From the NCBI GenBank assembly GCA_900318175.1, contig ONJQ01000001.1:159872-223871 (forward strand): a DNA stretch of 64,000 nucleotides, written 5' to 3'. Origin of the DNA: an uncultured Bacteroidales bacterium. Lineage in GTDB: Bacteria; Bacteroidota; Bacteroidia; Bacteroidales; P3. Each line of letters opens with the position of its first letter. The stretch's first letter is position 1. Below the pieces are notes generated by a model. The model was not told the DNA's origin and searched no databases. It worked only from the letters and a program-made list of their open reading frames with translations. Positions 1-5,414 of the stretch are shown piece after piece. The translations under genes were made by a program, and so were the position numbers.

Positions 1-73
1 CCACGACAATATTAACAATGGACACTATGATGGCAAACAGCCATATCCATTTAGTGAAAATCTTTTTTGTCAT
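1..73 (-). CDS. Partial small membrane protein, 5' end only
   Basis: An ATG at 71-73 (complement) opens a frame that reads leftward off the window. The 24 visible residues start MTKKIFTKW and continue as a hydrophobic stretch typical of a first transmembrane helix. It starts 7 bases after the repressor stop, so the two genes are probably co-transcribed in the lysogeny operon. Function unknown; a superinfection-exclusion membrane protein is one possibility given its place, but nothing seen here proves it. Confidence 0.5.
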   Translation of the reverse strand, partial: MTKKIFTKWIWLFAIIVSIVNIVV

Positions 74-80
74 AAATCTA

Positions 81-455
81 TTACTTAGTTAATTGGGAAA
101 TGATACTGGCTTGCATTTTGATTGTTTCTTGCTGGCTGGTAAGGAGTGCGACGAGTTCCACGGGGGCTTGTATTGTCAAATCACCGTTGCTGATATTTGT
201 TTGCGGGGATTCGATGACATTGACGCTTTTTCCGTTTTTTTTGCGGAGCATTTCGCCTTTTTCGAGCAGAAGCCAGTCGGCGGAAAGTTCGGGATATATT
301 GTCAAAATATGTATAATTTTATCGGTTGACAAAGCACTTTCCCCACCCTTTCCGCTGAAATTAGAGGAGGCGATTGTAATTTTTTTGTAAAAATCCATCA
401 TCACAAGTTTTTGAGATTTAGCAAATTGTAATAATCTTTCCTTAACTTTATCCAT
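81..455 (-). CDS. Phage repressor-like HTH protein
   Basis: This 124-aa protein probably represses the rightward early operon. Residues 3-67 look like the helix-turn-helix module common in Bacteroides phages, ending with a segment YPELSADWLLLEKGEM. The C-terminal 30 residues are helical and may oligomerise. There is no S24/LexA-type peptidase domain, so induction by RecA-stimulated self-cleavage is unlikely. The ATG at 455 was chosen over an upstream in-frame ATG because it starts at the conserved MDKVKERL and lies downstream of the minus-strand -7 box at 530-537. It is divergent from the early operon, and two inverted 16-bp repeats between them are good operator candidates. Confidence 0.75.
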   Translation of the reverse strand: MDKVKERLLQFAKSQKLVMMDFYKKITIASSNFSGKGGESALSTDKIIHILTIYPELSADWLLLEKGEMLRKKNGKSVNVIESPQTNISNGDLTIQAPVELVALLTSQQETIKMQASIISQLTK

Positions 456-494
456 ATTTGTAATATTTTTTCTTGTTATATTAAAAATTTGTAG

Positions 495-502
495 TATTTT
501 TG
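495..502 (+). promoter_or_regulatory. Early promoter -7 element
   Basis: TATTTTTG matches the Bacteroidetes TAnnTTTG -7 consensus. CTTG at 472-475 starts 23 bp upstream, the usual -33 spacing. It would drive the early operon starting at 573. Confidence 0.6.
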
Positions 503-529
503 CACTTGAATTTAAAATTAAATTTAATG

Positions 530-537
530 CAAATATA
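530..537 (-). promoter_or_regulatory. Repressor promoter -7 element
   Basis: On the minus strand this reads TATATTTG (TAnnTTTG). It faces the early promoter at 495-502, so the two start sites would lie between the boxes and the transcripts would run into each other. Confidence 0.55.
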
Positions 538-572
538 ACAAGAAAAATCAAAACACAAAAATTGGAAGAATT

Positions 573-998
573 ATGGAAGTACATTTTAAGCCATTTGATT
601 TAGAAGCTGCCAAGAATGGTGAGCCCGTGATGACAAGAGGCGGTGGAACAGTTGAGTTTATATCTTTTGATTTGAATGATAAACACCAAAAGATTGCTGC
701 TATTATCACCGACCCAAGCGGGAGACAACATGTTGAATCTTATGAAACAGATGGTTCAAAAGACTATGGAGATTGTCCTTCACCAGATACATTAAAGATG
801 GTGTCGTTTGGTAAAATGGTGAAGAAATGGGTAAATCTTTATCGAGAAAAAGGAATTGAGAAGTTGGGAAATGTTTTTTACGATACATGGGAACAAGCTG
901 AAATGGGACAACCAAACGAACAAACATCTAAATGTATGGAATATGTTAAAGCCATACAGGTTGATATTTGGTACAAAACTACTTGTGCGGGGGAATAG
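573..998 (+). CDS. Hypothetical early protein
   Basis: First gene of the early operon, 141 aa. The start MEVHFKPFDLEAAKNGEPV and the following TRGGGTVEFISFD resemble a short N-terminal module seen in many Bacteroidales phage and mobile-element proteins (FDLExAKxG ... TRDG). No catalytic motif is visible. It is soluble, with no membrane segment. Its place next to the repressor suggests an early regulatory or anti-host role, which is inference only. Confidence 0.7.
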   Translation: MEVHFKPFDLEAAKNGEPVMTRGGGTVEFISFDLNDKHQKIAAIITDPSGRQHVESYETDGSKDYGDCPSPDTLKMVSFGKMVKKWVNLYREKGIEKLGNVFYDTWEQAEMGQPNEQTSKCMEYVKAIQVDIWYKTTCAGE

Positions 999-1027
999 AG
1001 GGGATAGATAGGATAGATTTGATAGAA
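996..1027 (+). repeat. TAGATTTGA-type spacer array
   Basis: Degenerate 9-nt units begin with the stop codon of the 141-aa gene and run toward the next start at 1053. Confidence 0.6.
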
Positions 1028-1052
1028 TATTAACATTAAAATATAGAAGAAT

Positions 1053-1484
1053 ATGGAAGAAGAAAACAAACTTTACGCATTTCTCTCAAACCTGGTGAAT
1101 CAGGCTGAGGCACGGATGGGGTATCCTGCGGGATATGCTAACGGATATGTCGCTTTGCCGCCTACACATCCGTTCCACAATATCTATTACAGTGAGATAG
1201 ACGAACATGTCTCTGTACACGGCGGGCTGACATTCAGCCAAAGTATAGACATCATCAAACAAGACAAAGACTGGGAACAATGTACCGAGTGCATAGGATT
1301 CGAGAGCCTCAACGAGATACCTGCGGGCTATTGGGTGGTGGGCTTCGACACGATGCGCTTCAGCGACGGGGGGCTCAACAGGGATTGGTGCATCGAGGAG
1401 ACGCTACGGCTGAAGAAACAATTAGAGGCCCTGACGGGAGAGCAGCCGAGAACGGCTGCCGAGGGGAAAGGAGGCGACCAATGA
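1053..1484 (+). CDS. Conserved phage hypothetical with HGGLT motif
   Basis: 143 aa. Motifs in order are GYANGYVALPPTHPFH, VHGGLTFS and YWVVGFDTMRFSDGG. This pattern (GYV..HP..G, HGGLT, GFD) is shared by a widespread family of uncharacterised phage proteins; its function is unknown. The last 15 residues (EQPRTAAEGKG) come from an in-frame copy of the 18-nt palindrome at 1442-1459, so the natural C-terminus may once have been shorter. Its stop overlaps the next start as ATGA. Confidence 0.75.
   Translation: MEEENKLYAFLSNLVNQAEARMGYPAGYANGYVALPPTHPFHNIYYSEIDEHVSVHGGLTFSQSIDIIKQDKDWEQCTECIGFESLNEIPAGYWVVGFDTMRFSDGGLNRDWCIEETLRLKKQLEALTGEQPRTAAEGKGGDQ
1442..1459. repeat. 18-nt palindromic element, in-frame in a gene
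   Basis: GCAGCCGAGAACGGCTGC: 7-bp perfect stem with an AGAA loop, here inside the 3' end of the HGGLT gene. Confidence 0.8.
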
Positions 1485-1750
1485 GCTGCGATTGCATCAA
1501 TAGAATAGAAAAGGATCTCCTTCAGAAGATGACTGAGCAATACCCCGGCTATGAAGTTGTCGAGGAACCGAAGTTCGAAAATCGTACAATAATAATTGGC
1601 GACAAAGACATCTCCATGATCATAGGAAATCCTGTGATTGGTAGAGTTCGCAAAGGAAAAGCAATAAGGATATACAAAACCCAAATGCTCCCTTCATACT
1701 GCCCGTACTGTGGAGAAAAACTAAGAAAGGAGAAAGGGGGTGAGGGATGA
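1481..1750 (+). CDS. Small zinc-ribbon-like phage protein
   Basis: 89 aa, starting MSCDCINRIE at the ATGA overlap with the previous gene; longer upstream readings would lie inside that gene. A C-terminal CPYCGEKL knuckle plus N-terminal Cys3 and Cys5 could bind zinc. Proteins of this shape, with an N-terminal CxC and a C-terminal CPxCG, are common small early products in Bacteroidales phages. No function is assigned. It overlaps the next gene by 4 bases, so translation is probably coupled. Confidence 0.7.
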   Translation: MSCDCINRIEKDLLQKMTEQYPGYEVVEEPKFENRTIIIGDKDISMIIGNPVIGRVRKGKAIRIYKTQMLPSYCPYCGEKLRKEKGGEG

Positions 1751-1950
1751 ATATAGAATTATTCGTACAATGTTCTTACACCGTGAACGGCGAATTTGAT
1801 AATGTGCCTGACGAGATTGCAAAAAAGCTCATTGATATGGATGAAGTTACAGAAAACTCAGAAGTATACGACTGGCTCAGTGACCATATCAAAGAGAGTG
1901 ATGCAGCCGATTGGAGCTTTGATATTTTTAACGCGAATGAACAGGGATGA
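1747..1950 (+). CDS. Hypothetical small acidic protein
   Basis: 67 aa, acidic (many Asp and Glu), starting at an ATGA overlap. No known domain is recognised. Tight packing with neighbours on both sides supports expression. Confidence 0.6.
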   Translation: MNIELFVQCSYTVNGEFDNVPDEIAKKLIDMDEVTENSEVYDWLSDHIKESDAADWSFDIFNANEQG

Positions 1951-2051
1951 CAAATAACGAACTGCGAAATACCATGTCCTGGAGCATCTTCTACGTGACC
2001 ATCGGCCGCGGCAACACCGAACTGTTGAAAGAAATACAAGAAAGGAATTAG
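1947..2051 (+). CDS. Hypothetical 34-aa micro-protein
   Basis: An ATG inside the previous stop (ATGA) opens a 34-codon frame, starting MTNNELRNTM and ending KEIQERN. It fills the space exactly to 2 bases before the next start. Support is positional only. Confidence 0.45.
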   Translation: MTNNELRNTMSWSIFYVTIGRGNTELLKEIQERN

Positions 2052-2052
2052 A

Positions 2053-2220
2053 ATGATACCTTATCAAGATGCACTTTTAGAAAGAATACAAGATGCCGTC
2101 TGCGACTTTATTGATTTTACCGATAACGAAGTTAATACCTTTACGTTGACCGTCGAAATCACGGCAGACAATGGAGTCGTATTCAAGCCTAAAAAAATAG
2201 AGAAAGGAGGCGAGGGATGA
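2053..2220 (+). CDS. Hypothetical 55-aa protein
   Basis: Starts MIPYQDALLERIQDA and ends KKIEKGGEG. The C-terminal KGGEG, from a GGAGGCGAGGGATGA sequence, recurs at the ends of several neighbouring genes (2662, 4186): this stretch gives both a C-terminus and an SD-like GGAGG before the next ATG. It overlaps the next gene by ATGA. Function unknown. Confidence 0.55.
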   Translation: MIPYQDALLERIQDAVCDFIDFTDNEVNTFTLTVEITADNGVVFKPKKIEKGGEG

Positions 2221-2662
2221 ACAAAATGAAAGTATATGTCGCCAGTAGTTGGCGCAACGAACACCAGCAGTCGATTGTTGAGGAACTGCGCAAAATGGGC
2301 TTCGAGGTATATGATTTCAGGCATCCTAACGGAGAGGCGGGATTTCAATGGAGTAGAATTGACGAAAAGTGGCAGGGCTGGAGTATGGAAGAATATAGGG
2401 AAGCCCTCAAACAGACTACGCCCAATTTGGCTTCAACAGAGATTTTGATGCAATGAAAGAGGCTGACATCTGTGTATTGTGTCTGCCGTGCGGTAGGAGT
2501 GCCCACCTCGAAGCAGGGTGGATGAAAGGTGCCGGCAAAAAGGTCATTGCGTACATTCCGCAAGACGTGAAGATTGAGCCGGAATTGATGTATGGTTTGC
2601 TTGACGGAATTGCCATCTGTATCCAAGATATTGAGCAGATGCTGAAAGGAGGCGAGGGATGA
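2217..2662 (+). pseudogene. Nucleoside 2-deoxyribosyltransferase-like gene, frameshifted
   Basis: Two consecutive frames join into one family member. Frame 1 (2217-2456) gives MKVYVASSWRNEHQQ, GFEVYDFRHP and WQGWSMEEYREALK. The -1 frame reads DYAQFGFNRDFDAMKEADIC, then LPCGRSAHLEAGWMKGAGK and IEPELMYGLLDG. In intact relatives these segments are continuous. The break lies at about 2411-2417, where a single missing base would explain it. The second frame has its own ATG at 2453 overlapping the first stop (ATGA), so a split product is possible. Intact relatives are predicted to act on nucleotides or nucleosides. A read error is equally possible. Confidence 0.75.
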
Positions 2663-2925
2663 GATATGACAAACTGGGCAACGCGGTGTTGCATAGGCTT
2701 GGGAAGGGCGCGAGTTTCGCGGAGGTGTACCTCACGGCTGTGGAGCTGGGGGTCAGCATCGAGTCGAAAGGGCCGGGACAGGTGGTGATGAGGCGGAAGA
2801 CCGGGGAGGACCGGCTGGGGTATCCGATAGAAGAGACCCGGTTGGTCAGACCGGAAGTGGTGGCGGACCGGCTGAACGAAATGATGCTGGACGAGGGCAT
2901 CATCAAGGAGGAGCCAGAACCATAA
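2659..2925 (+). CDS. Hypothetical basic/acidic mosaic protein
   Basis: 88 aa, starting MRYDKLGNAVLHRLGKGASF at an ATGA overlap. A pattern of charged helices (EVVADRLNEMM) but no known domain. An SD-like GGAGGCGAGGG precedes the start. It ends just before a TAGA-type spacer array. Confidence 0.6.
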   Translation: MRYDKLGNAVLHRLGKGASFAEVYLTAVELGVSIESKGPGQVVMRRKTGEDRLGYPIEETRLVRPEVVADRLNEMMLDEGIIKEEPEP

Positions 2926-2957
2926 TAGAGTAGATAGAATGAATAGAAACGATAGAA
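2926..2957 (+). repeat. TAGATTTGA-type spacer array, degenerate
   Basis: Units such as TAGATAGAA and AATAGAAAC follow the upstream stop and end 13 bases before the next ATG. Confidence 0.5.
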
Positions 2958-2970
2958 AAAAAAGCGAGAA

Positions 2971-3168
2971 ATGGAAACGAAAGAGAAAACTACGCCTGTG
3001 ACGGCGGCGAAACAGCGGCGGGACAAGTCCGTGATGGAGAGGTTCCGCGAGTTGAAAGACAAGGTAGGACGCACGGCGGCGTACTACCGGGTGTGCGAGG
3101 AGTGCGGGCTGAGCTATGCCACTGTGGTGGGGATTGTCAAAAGAATGGAGGGCAGCAAGGATGAATAA
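2971..3168 (+). CDS. Small HTH-like protein
   Basis: 65 aa, basic. Residues 20-60 (MERFRELKDKVGRTAAYYRVCEECGLSYATVVGIVKRME) read as two helices followed by a turn and a recognition-like helix, suggesting DNA binding. Overlaps the next gene by 8 bases. Regulatory role inferred. Confidence 0.6.
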   Translation: METKEKTTPVTAAKQRRDKSVMERFRELKDKVGRTAAYYRVCEECGLSYATVVGIVKRMEGSKDE

Positions 3169-3547
3169 CAGGATATACATCAGCGGGAGGATCACAGGCG
3201 AGCCGGAGCGGGAGTGCCGCAGGAAGTTCGACCTGGCCGAGGCGAAGGTGGAGGATTTCGTGTTCTTCGACCACTACGGGGTGACGGTGTACCTGGCGAC
3301 AGGGAAGATACGGTACCGTGCGGTGAACCCGTGGCGGCTCAGGCTGCTTGGGAAGAGGCTGGGGAGATGGCCGTGGAGCGTGGCCATGGCGGTGTGCCTG
3401 TGGAACGTGGCGCGGAGCTCGACGGTGTACATGCTGCGGGACTGGACACGGAGCCGGGGCGCGCGGATGGAGAACACGCTGGCGCAGCTGCTGGGGAAGA
3501 ACGTCATCTACGAGGAGGACGAACAGAGAGAATTGTTTTTGGGTTAA
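3161..3547 (+). CDS. DUF4406-like phage protein
   Basis: 128 aa. It starts MNNRIYISGRITGEPERE, the N-terminal signature of DUF4406, and ends with the family pattern YMLRDWTRSRGARMENTLAQLLG. DUF4406 proteins have a Rossmann-like fold related to nucleoside 2-deoxyribosyltransferases. Between these blocks is a basic, partly hydrophobic insert (RYRAVNPWRLRLLGKRLGR). The ATG at 3161 was preferred because it starts at the family N-terminus and overlaps the previous stop by 8 bases. It is the second protein of this superfamily in the operon, after the frameshifted gene at 2217. Confidence 0.75.
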   Translation: MNNRIYISGRITGEPERECRRKFDLAEAKVEDFVFFDHYGVTVYLATGKIRYRAVNPWRLRLLGKRLGRWPWSVAMAVCLWNVARSSTVYMLRDWTRSRGARMENTLAQLLGKNVIYEEDEQRELFLG

Positions 3548-3808
3548 TACTCGGTCGGCAGAACGCCGGTCGCTGGATTCATTGGTCTGGTCTTTCATTG
3601 CCAGCGACTCCCGCCGGGGCGGTACCGGCGGGGACCACCAAGGGAACACTGCGAACACTGCGGCGTCGGATGACAGCCGGGAAAGACCGGCATGCCGGCC
3701 GAGCGCGGCCGGCGACGGGGCGAGAGGGACACATAAATCTGGACTGACCTCCGCCGGGAGCGAGGCCCGGCGCCCCACAAGAATTAGACACACAAAAAAA
3801 AGAAAGAC
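3548..3808 (+). other. GC-rich hairpin-dense spacer, possible structured RNA
   Basis: This 261-bp gap has no convincing gene. It holds a chain of perfect inverted repeats: CGCTGG/CCAGCG (3571-3606), CGCCGG/CCGGCG (3612-3630), CCGGCATGCCGG (3687-3698), GCCGGCC/GGCCGGC (3694-3713) and CGCCGGG/CCCGGCG (3752-3772). It lies inside an otherwise tightly packed operon. A structured RNA, a processing site or a replication site are all possible. Confidence 0.4.
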
Positions 3809-4186
3809 ATGAAGTATTACATTGGAAGAATCAACACATGGAAGGCTCCGAACAATAAATGCGAGGAGCTGAACAGGGAGATTAAGACGTATGAGAACAC
3901 CCTGGTGGCCGACGAGCTATCGAGGAAGGCACTGATGGAGCAGGTGCGCCAGACGGTGGAGCGGCTGAACGCGGCCTATCCACGGACAAGGAAGCTGGTG
4001 GTGGTGACGCGCCAGGGCAGTGTGATATGCCACCCGGAACAGCGAGTGTCGGACAACGACGCGGTGTTCAGCTTCGAGCTGATGCCGGTGCGGCGGAGCT
4101 ACCGCTTTGCCGAAGGGGGCTGCCCCGCGATCCCGGAGGGCTGCGCGGGGTCGCTGACGGAAGGAGGCGAGGATGGGCGGGCGTAG
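3809..4186 (+). CDS. Hypothetical early protein
   Basis: 125 aa, starting MKYYIGRINTWKAPNNKC after an A-rich leader. The middle part is amphipathic-helical (LSRKALMEQVRQTVERLNAAYP), and a beta-rich segment follows (RKLVVVTRQGSVICHPEQR). No domain is recognised. The C-terminus (LTEGGEDGRA) is encoded by the SD-like GGAGGCGAGG before the next start, which it overlaps by 14 bases. Confidence 0.65.
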   Translation: MKYYIGRINTWKAPNNKCEELNREIKTYENTLVADELSRKALMEQVRQTVERLNAAYPRTRKLVVVTRQGSVICHPEQRVSDNDAVFSFELMPVRRSYRFAEGGCPAIPEGCAGSLTEGGEDGRA

Positions 4187-4778
4187 GGCGGTGAGCGCGG
4201 CGGCGCAAGCCCGGCGGAAGGAGACCGCGAACTGGAAGCGGCCCTGGACGGAGCGCGAGGTGCTGCACCTGAAGCTGCTGTTCGGGCAGGGTCGGGGCGA
4301 CGAGCAGATAGCGCTGACGCTGGGGAGGACGGCATGCGGGGTGGGCTGCATGCGGAGGCGGAAAAGGCTGAACCGGCCGACCGTCATAGAGATCCGGAGG
4401 AAGCGGAACAGGTGGACGAAGGAGGAAGAGGAGTTTATCCGGCTGTGGTGGCGTGAGCTGAGCGACGAGAAGATCGGGCGGAAGCTCAGGAAGAGCGCGT
4501 GGCGGGTGCAGCGGAAGCGGCTGAGCATGGGGTTCAAGAAGGAGCGGAGGGACATTCCCGGACGGCGGAGGGGGTGGGGCTACAGAGACGAGGAGACGCT
4601 GAAGGAGCTGTACCCCCGGCACTCGGCGAAAGAGATACAGCGGTACCTGCGGGACCGGCACACGGAAAAGAGCATACAGCAGAAGGCCGCTGCGCTGGGG
4701 CTGAGGAAGGAGAAGAGGGGGCGATGCCTGACGGTGGAGGAGTACTACCGGAGGGCTAAGAGCGGGGTGGTTAGATAG
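4173..4778 (+). CDS. Triple SANT/Myb-like DNA-binding protein
   Basis: 201 aa, strongly basic. Three repeats of about 45 residues each begin with an aromatic or acidic helix and end with a basic helix: WTEREVLHLKLLFGQG (about 23-68), WTKEEEEFIRLWWRELS (about 82-125) and YRDEETLKELYPRHSAKEIQ (about 131-180). This is the tandem-helix layout of SANT/Myb-type or GcrA-like DNA-binding modules. Its place before the primase suggests a regulator of early transcription or replication. The stop codon TAG is the first unit of the spacer array that follows. Confidence 0.65.
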   Translation: MGGRRAVSAAAQARRKETANWKRPWTEREVLHLKLLFGQGRGDEQIALTLGRTACGVGCMRRRKRLNRPTVIEIRRKRNRWTKEEEEFIRLWWRELSDEKIGRKLRKSAWRVQRKRLSMGFKKERRDIPGRRRGWGYRDEETLKELYPRHSAKEIQRYLRDRHTEKSIQQKAAALGLRKEKRGRCLTVEEYYRRAKSGVVR

Positions 4779-4824
4779 ATTTGATAGATTTGATAGATTT
4801 GATAGACTTAATAGATACGATAGT
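4776..4824 (+). repeat. TAGATTTGA spacer array
   Basis: Five to six units: TAGATAGATTTGA, then TAGATTTGA twice, then TAGACTTAA and TAGATACGA. It begins at the upstream stop codon and ends one base before the next ATG at 4825. Confidence 0.85.
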
Positions 4825-5178
4825 ATGAATTTTAGAGATTGGTATTACAATTTGGCCAGTGAGGCCGAGCGGGCGGAGGCGCGGCGGGTGGCGGAGGCCA
4901 CGGCGGGGCTGCCCGAGTACGAGCGGACGCGGAAGCGGGCGCGGTACAAGGTGACGAAGCTGTGCCGCGGGCGGGGGCTGACGATCACGACGGACACGGC
5001 GAAGCACTGCATGCGGTGGCGGGTAGCGGAGGCCGCGGGGAGCGAGGAGATGCAGTTCGGGAGCGAGGAGGAGGCCAAGGCCTTTGCCCGCGAGGAGACC
5101 CGGACGGTCGCGGAGGTGCTGGGGAGCATCGTGCCGGTGTGGTTGGTGGGACTCGACGGAAAGGCGGAGGTGATATGA
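4825..5178 (+). CDS. Hypothetical basic protein
   Basis: 117 aa. The N-terminal half is rich in Glu, Ala and Arg (ASEAERAEARRVAEATAGLP), the C-terminal half mixed. It starts directly at the end of a spacer array. No domain is recognised. The last codons overlap the next gene (ATG at 5175). Confidence 0.6.
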   Translation: MNFRDWYYNLASEAERAEARRVAEATAGLPEYERTRKRARYKVTKLCRGRGLTITTDTAKHCMRWRVAEAAGSEEMQFGSEEEAKAFAREETRTVAEVLGSIVPVWLVGLDGKAEVI

Positions 5179-5414
5179 GACTGCTGCGGGGAGCATACGG
5201 GAGGGTGGCGGAGGCCACGGGGTACACACCGGAACATGTGAGGGCGGTGCACAAGGGGCGGCGGCGGAACGCGATTGTCGAAGCCCTGCTGCAGGAGGAG
5301 GCCGAGAAGGCCGCGAAGGCGGCCCGTGTGCGGGAGAGGCTGAGGAAGGCGGGGCAGACACAGGGCAGCCGAGAACGGATGCAAACAAAAAGAGACACCA
5401 ATGATAAACGCTGA
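5175..5414 (+). CDS. Small HTH-like protein
   Basis: 79 aa. Residues 5-35 (RGAYGRVAEATGYTPEHVRAVHKGRRRN) have the spacing of a Cro/CI-type helix-turn-helix. A charged coiled-coil-like tail follows. The ATG at 5175 fits the HTH and overlaps the previous stop. A degenerate palindromic element at 5364-5382 encodes its C-terminal GSRERM. It overlaps the primase start at 5401 by 14 bases, so it may be co-translated with the primase. Confidence 0.6.
   Translation: MRLLRGAYGRVAEATGYTPEHVRAVHKGRRRNAIVEALLQEEAEKAAKAARVRERLRKAGQTQGSRERMQTKRDTNDKR
5364..5382. repeat. 18-nt palindromic element, degenerate
   Basis: GGCAGCCGAGAACGGATGC: one mismatch in the right arm; lies inside the small HTH gene. Confidence 0.6.

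Larger units (their letters stand above)
467..547. promoter_or_regulatory. Inverted 16-bp repeats, candidate repressor operators
   Basis: Positions 467-482 (TTTTTCTTGTTATATT) and 532-547 are perfect inverted copies, 49 bp apart. The left copy overlaps the -33 region of the rightward early promoter. The right copy covers the -7 box of the leftward repressor promoter. This layout fits two operators, one per promoter, for the adjacent repressor. Binding is inferred. Confidence 0.55.

Noticed and set aside
1-600. attL of the prophage at the left end
   Set aside because: No copy of the tRNA-Arg 3' end is seen there; the partial gene at 1-73 belongs to the lysogeny module, so the prophage continues leftward.
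2405-2460. Programmed -1 frameshift in the deoxyribosyltransferase-like gene
   Set aside because: No slippery heptamer or downstream structure is visible at the junction; mutation or read error is simpler.
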